DNA from: Spongiactinospora sp. TRM90649 | Lineage (GTDB): Bacteria > Actinomycetota > Actinomycetes > Streptosporangiales > Streptosporangiaceae | Length of the DNA: 64,000 bases | Direction: 5' to 3' | Assembly: GCF_029382225.1 (NCBI RefSeq) | Contig: NZ_JARLTC010000002.1 | Span: forward strand, 62,001-126,000 | Shown here: positions 33,673 through 40,338 of the stretch, piece after piece | Layout of the letters: the number at the start of each line of letters is the position of its first letter | Numbering within the stretch: the stretch's first letter is position 1 | Notes under the pieces: model-generated | The model's database searches: none | The model's input: the letters and a program-made list of their open reading frames with translations, nothing else | What the model was told of the DNA's origin: nothing | Translations under genes and position numbers: made by a program

Positions 33673-34887
33673 ATGCACGTATGGGACCAGGTCCGCACCC
33701 GCGAGGGTACCGACGCCCTCGCGGCGCACCTGACCGCGCGGGGGCTCATCGACCCCCACGACTTGAACAGCCGCGCTTGGGTGGCCGGTCTGCACCAGGT
33801 GCCCCGGCACCTGTTCATCCCTCCGACGGCGTACGCCGCCGCCTACCAGCCGGGCGAGTCGTCCCGGCCGATCGACCGGCAGGCGGACCCGGCAGGCTGG
33901 TGGCGCGCCGCCTATTCGGACTTTTCGATCATCACGCAGCGGGACGACGGCCAGCGAGACCCTGCCGACACTGGCGGGGCTCCGACGTGTTCGCTGTCGG
34001 CGCCGTCGATCGTGCTGCCGATGCTGTCCCTGCTGGATGTGGCCGACCATCACACGGTGCTGGACATCGCCACCGGCACCGGCTGGACAGCCGCCATGCT
34101 GGCCTGCCGTCTCGGCGACGACCAGGTGGTCACCGTCGAGGTCGATCCCGTCCTGGCGCAGATCGCCGCCGCGAACCTGAAGCGAGCCGGGCGGGATCCC
34201 GGGCTGGTGAACGGCGACGGCGCCGACGGCGTCCCGGGTGCGGCCCCTTATGACCGGATCCATGTCACCTGCGGCGTGCGTACGGTGCCGTACGCGTGGG
34301 TGGAGCAGACCCGCCCGGGCGGGCGGATCGTTTTGCCGTACATGCCTGCCCCGACGGCGCACTACGGCGGGCAGCAGCTCGTGCTCACCGTCGGCGACGA
34401 CGGGACCGCCGTGGGGCGGTTTCACGGCCCGGCGGCGTTTATGATGCTCCGCGCCCAGCGGCGTACCGTGTCCGAGCAGGCCGGGCACAGCGAGGCGCTG
34501 ACCACGACCCGGTTCGACCCGCGGACCCTCGCCGAACCGCCGGGCGGGCTGATGTTGATGCTCGCCGCGGTGGCCGGGGACATCGTCACCGCCACCGAGC
34601 GGGTACGGCGCGGCGCGGCGTGGAGCCACGTGACCCGTCTGGAAGACCTCGCCGGGACGTCGTGGGCCGCCGTGGAGACGGTGCCCGGCCAGGTGGACGC
34701 GGAGGTCGTGCAGGCGGGTGATCGGCGGCTGTGGGACGAGGTCATGGCCGCGTACATGGCCTGGCTCCGCGCCGGGCAGCCCGGACCGGACCGGTTCGGG
34801 CTGAGCGTGAGCCCGGAGGGGCAAGAGGTGTGGCTCGATCATCCCGGCCGGGCGCTCACTCCGCTGTACGGGCCGCTCGCGAACTGA
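33673..34887 (+). CDS. PCMT-like (protein-L-isoaspartate O-methyltransferase-type) SAM methyltransferase
   Basis: 404 aa. AGGAG precedes two in-frame ATGs (33670 and 33673); the second has better spacing. N-terminal region 'WVAGLHQVPRHLFIPPTAY' and 'CSLSAPSIVLPMLSLLDVADHHTVLDIATGTGWTAAMLA' match PCMT: SAP..V..ML before motif I, and LDIATGTGW for SAM. Then VTVEVDP (motif II) and PGGRIVLPY. The C-terminal 170 residues extend beyond the classic enzyme. Relatives modify aspartates in lanthipeptide-type peptides, but no precursor peptide is seen next to it. Interrupted from the downstream EEP gene by the insertion sequence. Confidence 0.8.
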   Translation: MHVWDQVRTREGTDALAAHLTARGLIDPHDLNSRAWVAGLHQVPRHLFIPPTAYAAAYQPGESSRPIDRQADPAGWWRAAYSDFSIITQRDDGQRDPADTGGAPTCSLSAPSIVLPMLSLLDVADHHTVLDIATGTGWTAAMLACRLGDDQVVTVEVDPVLAQIAAANLKRAGRDPGLVNGDGADGVPGAAPYDRIHVTCGVRTVPYAWVEQTRPGGRIVLPYMPAPTAHYGGQQLVLTVGDDGTAVGRFHGPAAFMMLRAQRRTVSEQAGHSEALTTTRFDPRTLAEPPGGLMLMLAAVAGDIVTATERVRRGAAWSHVTRLEDLAGTSWAAVETVPGQVDAEVVQAGDRRLWDEVMAAYMAWLRAGQPGPDRFGLSVSPEGQEVWLDHPGRALTPLYGPLAN

Positions 34888-34924
34888 CCTGAAGGGCAAC
34901 GTCCGAACCTGCGTCGCCGACTTA

Positions 34925-34948
34925 GGGCGTGTATTTGGTCGTGATCAA
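34925..34948. repeat. Terminal inverted repeat, left end of the insertion sequence
   Basis: 24 bp, mismatching the right copy at two positions only. The transposase stop codon (34945-34947) lies inside it. Confidence 0.85.
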
Positions 34949-35981
34949 CTGGTGGTCCGGGTGAGGTCCTTGACCCAGATCATTGAGGCGCGCAGATGGA
35001 GGCCGGCGAGGTAGCTGCCCGGGGTCTTGTCGTATCGAGTGGCGATGCCTCGCCAGGTCTTGAGCTTGTTGATCAGGCGCTCGACGGTGTTCCTCTCCTT
35101 GTAGAGGCCGGCGTCGTGGCTGACAGGCCGACCGCCCGCACAGCCCTTCTTCTTCCGGTTGGCGGCCTGGTCTCTCTTCTCCGGGATCACTGCCTTGATA
35201 CCGCGTCTGCGCAGGTGGGCCCGGTTACCGCGGGAGGAGTAGGCCTTGTCGGCGGCAACCGCGTCCGGCCGGGTGCGGGGGCGGCCGACGGGGACGCGGA
35301 CCCGTATCTTCCCCAGCACGGGGATGAACTGCGGGCTGTCGGCGGCCTGGCCTGCGCTCAGCACGAACGCCAGTGGGCGGCACTTGCGGTCGGCGGCCAG
35401 GTGAACCTTGCTGGTCTGCCCGCCCCTGGAGCGTCCCAGGAGGGCGGCCTTCAGCCGGAGTTTTCGCCGGCGCCGGATACGCCGTCGCTCCTCCCACCCG
35501 GGATCGATCTCGGCGTCCTGCCCGTCTTGTTCTTCGCCACTGCCCCTTTTGACCTGGCCTTCTCCGCCTCGGCGGCTGCCTCCTCCAGTGCGCCGAGGAC
35601 GTCCTCGCCCAGGTGCATCCCGGCCGCGTCGTGGTGAGCACGCGCCGTGGTGGAGTCGATGCCGACCAGGGACAGGTCCACATCACCCCGCTTCGCAGCT
35701 GCCGCGATCAGGCCCTCCAGCAGGGCCTCGAAGACGCCGGCGTCACGCCATTGCCGGAAGCGGTTGTGGACGGTTGACCAGGCACCGAACTCGGCCGGCA
35801 TCTCCCGCCACTGCCCGCCGGTCCTGAACCGCCAGATCACACCTTCGAACTGCTGCCGTAACCGCTCGGGGTAGGGGCCGTACTCGCCGATCGGCAGGTA
35901 CGGCCCGATGAACTCCCACTCCGCGTCGGTCAGTTGCGCTCGCGTCACGGGACAAAGGTCTACCGGCCCAGGCCTCACCAT
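34945..35981 (-). CDS. IS5/IS427-type transposase, two frames joined by -1 frameshift
   Basis: First frame (35981 to 35451) has the DUF4096-type N terminus (LTDAEWEFIGPYLP, GVIWRFRTGGQWREMP, STVHNRFRQWRDAGVF) and the first catalytic Asp (LVGIDSTTARAHHDAAG). The second frame carries GRSRGGQTSKVHLAADRK, the second Asp (AVAADKAYSSRGNR) and the YKERNTVERLINKLKTWRGIATRYDK Glu region. The frames overlap at GAAAAC (35460-35465), where a -1 slip converts GGC-GAA-AAC to CGA-AAA-C reading. Programmed frameshifting is usual in this group, so the transposase is probably functional. Confidence 0.82.
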
Positions 35982-35998
35982 GAGGGCGAATCGACAGA

Positions 35999-36022
35999 TT
36001 GATCACGACCCAATACGCGCCC
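35999..36022. repeat. Terminal inverted repeat, right end of the insertion sequence
   Basis: 24 bp, inverted relative to 34925-34948. The TA that follows is fused to the GGAGG ribosome site of the downstream gene. Confidence 0.85.
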
Positions 36023-36033
36023 TAGGAGGATCT

Positions 36034-36810
36034 ATGAAACTGGTGGTGGCCGGTTACAACATCGACGAGGGCGGGCTCGATGACGGCAGCGAGGCCAGAC
36101 TGCTGAAACAGCTCGACCAGGTCGCCCCGCTGAAGCCTGACTTGTTCGGAGTCGAGGAGGCCAAGCGCTGGAACAGCGGTCCCAAGGACGACAACGACCG
36201 GCTGCTGAACCTCGTCGCTACCCGGCTCGGGATGTCCTACCGCACCCTGGTGCCCTCCAACCATCACGGCTGTCACCTCGCGATGTTCGTCCGGAAACGC
36301 ACCGGCCTGCGGGTGGTGCGTGAGCATCACGACCACGCCACGCCGTGGTGGCACGCACAGGGCGCCGTGGAGTTGTTCGTGGACGGCTGGGGACCGTTGT
36401 GGTTCCTCAACGTCCACCTCGCGCCCGCCTCCCCAGAGATACGGCTCGCTGAGGCGGAGGCGTTCGACCTTTACAGCAAGCGGCCGGCCGTCATCGTCGG
36501 CGACTTCAACGCGGCGCCAACCGGTGAGGCACCTCGGGCAAACTCGGGGGTTTCCCAGGAGAAGATCCGCCGTAAGGGCGATCAGCGGGCAGCAAGCGCG
36601 ATCGAGGGATCCGGGTTCGTCGATCTCGCGAAGCACTTCGGAGACCTCACGCCCACTGTGGGCCATCGTGATGGCCTCTACTACCGCGCGGATCGGATCT
36701 ACAGCAATCTCCCCGAGGAGGTGTGGGAGAGCTACGCCGTGGTGGAAGAAGACGGCGAACCGCTGTCGGATCACCGCTTGGTGGTGGCCAGGTGCAACCT
36801 GGCCAGATAA
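36034..36810 (+). CDS. Endonuclease/exonuclease/phosphatase (EEP) family hydrolase
   Basis: 258 aa. EEP motifs: AGYNIDEGG (N of strand 1), LFGVEEAKRW (metal Glu), LNVHLAPASPEIR (N-x-H), VIVGDFNAAPTGE (DxN) and PLSDHRLVVA (catalytic DH). Members cleave phosphodiesters (DNA, RNA, lipid head groups). The insertion sequence lies immediately upstream: its TA duplication abuts GGAGGATCT-ATG. The gene therefore keeps its ribosome site but lost its original upstream promoter or operon link. Confidence 0.82.
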   Translation: MKLVVAGYNIDEGGLDDGSEARLLKQLDQVAPLKPDLFGVEEAKRWNSGPKDDNDRLLNLVATRLGMSYRTLVPSNHHGCHLAMFVRKRTGLRVVREHHDHATPWWHAQGAVELFVDGWGPLWFLNVHLAPASPEIRLAEAEAFDLYSKRPAVIVGDFNAAPTGEAPRANSGVSQEKIRRKGDQRAASAIEGSGFVDLAKHFGDLTPTVGHRDGLYYRADRIYSNLPEEVWESYAVVEEDGEPLSDHRLVVARCNLAR

Positions 36811-36820
36811 GGGGGCTCGG

Positions 36821-37399
36821 ATGGCATCGGTCCTGCCCCCGCCGGTTCGCACGGTGGTCCTCGACTACGGCGAAACCCTCACGTTCGGCCCTCGCACGGA
36901 CCCACGGCGCCCGGTGGACCCCTACGCTGCGGCGGCGCTGCACGTCCTCCACCGCGCGGGCAAGCGCCTGATCCTGGCCTCCAATACCCGCCCGGACCAG
37001 GACCGCCACGCCGCCCTACGCCGAGGCGGCGTGGACCATCTCTTCCACGAGGTGTTCCTGTCGGCCGAGCTGGGCGTGGCCAAGCCCCATGCGGAGTTCT
37101 ACCGGCGCGTCCTGGCCGCCGCCGGCTGCGAGCCGCCCGAGGTGCTGTGGGTCGGGGACAGCGTGCAGAAGGACGTGATCGGGCCATCCCGCCACGGCAT
37201 GCGCCCGGCGCTGGTGGGCCGCGCCGAGCTGCCGGATGGCGTTGTCGTGCCTGGGGAGGTGATGTTGATCCGCCACGTCCGTGACCTTCCCGCTCTCCTC
37301 ACAGGCGGCCTGCCTGCCACGTCTGCGCCCGAGGGCCTGGATGCCCTCGGGGTGCGTCCGTCGGCGAGGGTATCGGGCCGTCCGGTCTCACGGGGGTGA
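36821..37399 (+). CDS. HAD-superfamily hydrolase
   Basis: 192 aa, 10 bp after the EEP gene. HAD motifs: VVLDYGETLT (motif I; the second Asp of DxD is replaced by Gly-Glu as in some IA members), LASNTR (motif II), K in LGVAKPHAEFYRRVL (motif III) and WVGDSVQKDVIG (motif IV). No large cap domain, so the active site is open to sizeable phosphorylated substrates. Overlapping function with the EEP neighbour, e.g. sequential phosphate removal, is a guess from context. Confidence 0.82.
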   Translation: MASVLPPPVRTVVLDYGETLTFGPRTDPRRPVDPYAAAALHVLHRAGKRLILASNTRPDQDRHAALRRGGVDHLFHEVFLSAELGVAKPHAEFYRRVLAAAGCEPPEVLWVGDSVQKDVIGPSRHGMRPALVGRAELPDGVVVPGEVMLIRHVRDLPALLTGGLPATSAPEGLDALGVRPSARVSGRPVSRG

Positions 37400-37541
37400 C
37401 AGCGACCCAGTCGGGCGCCGGCGGCCAGCCGCTCGACGAGGCCCTTCGATATGCGTACTGCCATGCCCGACAGCATGCCTGGGGGGACGGCGTGGGGTCC
37501 GGCCCCGCCCAGACCGTGACGGCCGGACGGGGCCGGGAGGG

Positions 37542-38969
37542 TCACGTCGCCGGTTGGTCCGGGGACTTGATGAGCGCGGACAGGTCGAGCGCGCCTATGG
37601 CTTGCCCGATCGCGTTGGTGAGCAGCGCGGCGACCTCCGGCGGGAGCTGGGCGGCGCCGTCGGCCGTGGCCGCTGCCGGTGTCGTCTCCTCGTCGGCAGT
37701 GCTGGTGGTGGTGTCGGCGGCCACGCCGGACAACGCCCTGTCGATGGCCTTGGCGGTCTCGGCGTCGGCGTCCGGCGTCAGGTGGGAGTACACCGCGCTG
37801 GTGATGGTGACGTTGGCGTGTCCCAGCCGCTTGGACACCTGCTCAAGGCCGACCTTGGGGATGAGATCGCTGGCGTGTGAGTGCCGCATCGCTTTGATCG
37901 TGGGCTCCTTGGTGAGCCCACGCTCGGCGGCGATGGCGCGGACCTTCACCCAGCGGTGCTCCCGGAAGTTCGCGTTCCTCCACCACACACCTCCACGGGT
38001 GCCCGGCGCCGGGAACAGCAACGCCTCCCCGTGCCGCCCCTGCACACGCCGTTCGAGCATGCGTAAGGCCGTGGCCGGCAACATGATGGTGCGGAACGCG
38101 TGCGGGCTCTTGCCCTCCAGGGTCTCGATGTAGAGCTGCCGGTCCTCGTCCTCTCGGATCACCTGGTTGACGGTCAGGGTGCCCACCTCGAAGTCGATGT
38201 CGCAGACACGTAGCGCTGTCAGTTCGCCCCAGCGCAGGCCGGTAGCGAGCAGCATGAGCGTGATGTCGCCGGTGTCCTCGTCCACCTCGTAGGCGCATGC
38301 GATCCACGAGGCGATCTCATCACCGGCGACGAGTTGGGCGGGGGTGACGGTGCGGCCCTTCCGTTCGGGGAGGACGACGTCGCGGCACGGGTTGTGACCG
38401 AGGTAGCGCCTACGTACGCCGTACTCGAAGACCGGGGAGGTCACCGTCCCGTGAATGTTCATGATCGTCTTCGCCGAGTAAGGGCGGGCCACGTTCTTGC
38501 CGTACGTCTTGGACTGCATGTAGACCACCCACCCCTGGACGGCCTCGTCGGTGAACAGATCGACCGGGACCTTCCCCAGCGGCCCGAACGGCAGCCCGCC
38601 GGGCAGCTCGACCACGGCGGGGTAGACGTGATCGGCCAGCTTGCGCCGATACTCCGCCAAGGTCCGCCGCTCGGCGTTGACCAGCTTCCGCAGATACTCC
38701 TCCGCGACGTCCTCGAACGTCTTCACATCGGTGGGCTGCGGCGCCAGGCCCAGCATCTCGGCGAACGCAGGGTTGTCGTAGGGGTCGCGGTAGCCGTTGG
38801 CCACCAGCGCCGCCCGGAACGTCTTCGCCTGGTCGAGGTCGTCGAAGGTGTAAGAGCCGATCGGTCCGTTCCTTCGCCCGCCCTCACGCCAATGGACTCG
38901 GTACGAAACCTCACCGTTCTTCTTCTTGCGGTACTCGACGCCTTCGGCGCGTCGAGGTCGTGCTGACAC
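37542..38969 (-). CDS. Tyrosine site-specific recombinase (island integrase)
   Basis: 475 aa from the GTG at 38969 (GGTGG upstream). N-terminal arm-binding and core SAM-like domains, then the catalytic domain: R246 in LATGLRWGELTALR, K287, KAMR (359-362) followed by HSHASDLI, H384 in RLGHANVTIT, Y394 in SAVYSHL. The usual HxxR motif reads KxxR here. It is the gene nearest to the intact ssrA repeat and is transcribed away from it, the standard arrangement for integrases that use their own attachment site. Ser/Thr/Ala-rich C-terminal tail of about 60 residues. Confidence 0.92.
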   Translation of the reverse strand: MSARPRRAEGVEYRKKKNGEVSYRVHWREGGRRNGPIGSYTFDDLDQAKTFRAALVANGYRDPYDNPAFAEMLGLAPQPTDVKTFEDVAEEYLRKLVNAERRTLAEYRRKLADHVYPAVVELPGGLPFGPLGKVPVDLFTDEAVQGWVVYMQSKTYGKNVARPYSAKTIMNIHGTVTSPVFEYGVRRRYLGHNPCRDVVLPERKGRTVTPAQLVAGDEIASWIACAYEVDEDTGDITLMLLATGLRWGELTALRVCDIDFEVGTLTVNQVIREDEDRQLYIETLEGKSPHAFRTIMLPATALRMLERRVQGRHGEALLFPAPGTRGGVWWRNANFREHRWVKVRAIAAERGLTKEPTIKAMRHSHASDLIPKVGLEQVSKRLGHANVTITSAVYSHLTPDADAETAKAIDRALSGVAADTTTSTADEETTPAAATADGAAQLPPEVAALLTNAIGQAIGALDLSALIKSPDQPAT

Positions 38970-39079
38970 GGAACCACCAGTCCCTTTTCGTCGGGGGGAG
39001 GTTCCGGAACGTAGAGCCCGATGGGGGTTAAGGTCCTGCTCCGGCAGGCCCGTGCACCCATGGTGCACCCACGAACGCG

Positions 39080-39121
39080 AAACCGCCCCTCTCCTGCGAT
39101 GTATCCGCAGGTGAAGGGCGG
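39080..39121 (-). terminator. Replacement ssrA terminator supplied by the island
   Basis: On the minus strand, the tmRNA CCA is followed by AAGCCAGA and a hairpin: CCGCCC / GGGCGG outer stem, a small internal loop, and CCTGCG / CGCAGG inner stem, then TTT. The outer left arm belongs to the shared 40-bp repeat; the rest is island sequence. Weaker than the original hairpin but in the same place. Confidence 0.65.
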
Positions 39122-39156
39122 TCTGGCTTGGTGGAGGTGGCGGGAATCGAACCCGC
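39117..39156. repeat. Attachment-site repeat at the intact ssrA 3' end
   Basis: Identical to 28696-28735. It overlaps the 3' terminal part of the tmRNA (39129-39156) and the first arm of the replacement terminator hairpin. Identity stops abruptly on both sides, as expected for a recombination core. Confidence 0.88.
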
Positions 39157-39514
39157 GTCCTTCAACCCCAAGTCAGGGCTTCTCCGGGCGCAGCCTGCTT
39201 CGAGTTTCTCAGCCCCGGTGATCACGCAGGCGTGTCGCCGACGGGCTCAGCCACTGTTTGGTTTCCCGATCAGCCCCGTGGCCGGGTCGAACGGTTTAGC
39301 CTCCTAGCGATGCCAGGTCCGGGCCGGAGGCGATCCCGGGCTGGCAGAGGTCACTCGCTACTTAGGCAGCGAGGCCCAGGCTGGCCTGGGAGACCTCGGA
39401 GTGCTTCTTATTGGCACTTGTTGTTTGCGGTCACAGGATTAACGAGGTTATGTCCGCCGTCCTCGGCCCGCTTCCCACTGCCTTGCAAGGTCAAAGTCGA
39501 AGCCGGTCACCCCC
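39129..39514 (-). ncRNA. ssrA: Transfer-messenger RNA (tmRNA)
   Basis: 386 nt. The acceptor stem pairs 5' GGGGGUG (39514-39508) with 3' CACCUCC before an encoded CCA (39131-39129). The T arm GCGGGTTCGATTCCCGC is intact, and GGCTTCGACTTTGACC at the 5' end is the usual D-like domain. The tag frame that ends CTC-GCT-GCC-TAA reads ANKKHSEVSQASLGLAA if it resumes at GCC; the resume point is inferred. With SmpB (encoded 2.7 kb upstream on the same strand) it rescues stalled ribosomes. It is the integration site of the island. Confidence 0.93.
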
Positions 39515-39605
39515 ATGTTCGGTTGTTCGATCTGACGATACCCTTCACAACGCCCCTCATGCCAACCTAATTCCCTGGATCCGGTGCGCGGAGAGGTGTT
39601 CGAGG

Positions 39606-40121
39606 ATGACCGAGGTGCCGCAGGACCTGCCGATTCGGGAGCGGGACGCCGTACGGGTGGTCGTACGGGACACCACGGACCGCATCCTGCTCTTTCATAC
39701 CAGGGAGCCCACCTACCCCGAGTTGGGTACGTGGTGGGAGCTGCCCGGAGGCGGGATGGATCCCGGGGAGACCTACCTGGAGACCGCGGTGCGGGAGTTG
39801 CGGGAGGAGACCGGGATCGTGGTGACCGCCGATCAGGTGGGGGCGCCGACCTGGCGGCGGAGGGCGACGTTCAAGCATCGGATGTACCGGCATGTGCAGA
39901 ACGAGGTGGTCGTGCAGGTGCGGCTGCCCGGGCCGGGGCCCGATGTGGACGGGGCGGAACGCCTGGACTACGAGGTGGAGGACTACTTCGGCTTCCGCTG
40001 GTGGCCGATTCCGGAGGTCGTGGCCAGCCGGGAGGCGTTCTATCCGCGGAATGTGCCGGGGTTGCTCGAAGCGTTCCTCCAAGGAGCGGAGATCGACGAG
40101 CCGTTCGAGATTTGGTCGTGA
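39606..40121 (+). CDS. Nudix hydrolase
   Basis: 171 aa. Nudix box GGGMDPGETYLETAVRELREETGI (G-x5-E-x7-REU-x-EE-x-GU) is complete. N-terminal RDAVRVVVRDTTDRILLFHTRE strand and a C-terminal EVEDYFGFRWWPIPEVVAS typical of ADP-ribose/NTP pyrophosphatases or MutT-like housecleaning enzymes. GAGAGGTG precedes the ATG. Divergent from tmRNA, 91 bp between them. Confidence 0.9.
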   Translation: MTEVPQDLPIRERDAVRVVVRDTTDRILLFHTREPTYPELGTWWELPGGGMDPGETYLETAVRELREETGIVVTADQVGAPTWRRRATFKHRMYRHVQNEVVVQVRLPGPGPDVDGAERLDYEVEDYFGFRWWPIPEVVASREAFYPRNVPGLLEAFLQGAEIDEPFEIWS

Positions 40122-40131
40122 AAGCGTGAAG

Positions 40132-40168
40132 CCCCGGGAGCGCGGCACGCACGCGCGCGCTCCCGGGG
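40132..40168. terminator. Strong hairpin between convergent genes
   Basis: CCCCGGGAGCGCG (40132-40144) and CGCGCTCCCGGGG (40156-40168) form a perfect 13-bp stem with an 11-nt loop, ten bases after the Nudix stop. No U tract; likely a bidirectional transcription barrier toward the PBP gene ending at 40339. Confidence 0.65.
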
Positions 40169-40338
40169 CCGACCGGCAGGGTCGCGCCGGTCCGGACGGC
40201 AAGGCTTCCCCCGAGATGAAGCCTTGTCTCATCACGGCGACTGAGTCCGCAACCCCCCAAGCGGTGCTCAGTCATCTAGTAAGACGCCAGAGGGTGCACC
40301 GATGGTTGCTCGGGGTGATTCGTTTTTTTCGCCGTCCT

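Larger units (their letters stand above)
34925..36022 (-). mobile_element. Insertion sequence, IS5 family (IS427-like group)
   Basis: 1,098 bp. Terminal inverted repeats of 24 bp match at 22 positions (34925-34948 and 35999-36022; ends GGGCG...GATCAA). Flanking TA dinucleotides (34923-34924 and 36023-36024) are the likely target duplication, as in the IS427 group. It encodes one transposase split over two frames. It sits inside the ssrA island, so it arrived after, or with, the island. Confidence 0.88.
28696..39156. mobile_element. Integrative genomic island in the 3' end of ssrA
   Basis: About 10.4 kb bounded by identical 40-bp direct repeats (28696-28735 and 39117-39156) that carry the last 28 nt of tmRNA plus downstream bases. 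The right repeat completes the intact tmRNA gene, and the tyrosine integrase (37542-38969) is the gene nearest to it. An excisionase-like gene is the first at the other end. Cargo lies between: an IMPase-like phosphatase, GNAT, XRE-TPR regulator, small proteins, a PCMT-like methyltransferase, an insertion sequence, EEP and HAD hydrolases. No replication, FtsK-like transfer or phage structural genes are seen, so it is probably mobilised in trans or a decayed element. Confidence 0.88.

Noticed and set aside
33673..34887. Lanthipeptide-type biosynthetic locus around the PCMT-like methyltransferase
   Set aside because: No lanthipeptide synthetase, precursor peptide with a Cys/Ser/Thr-rich core or transporter was found beside it.
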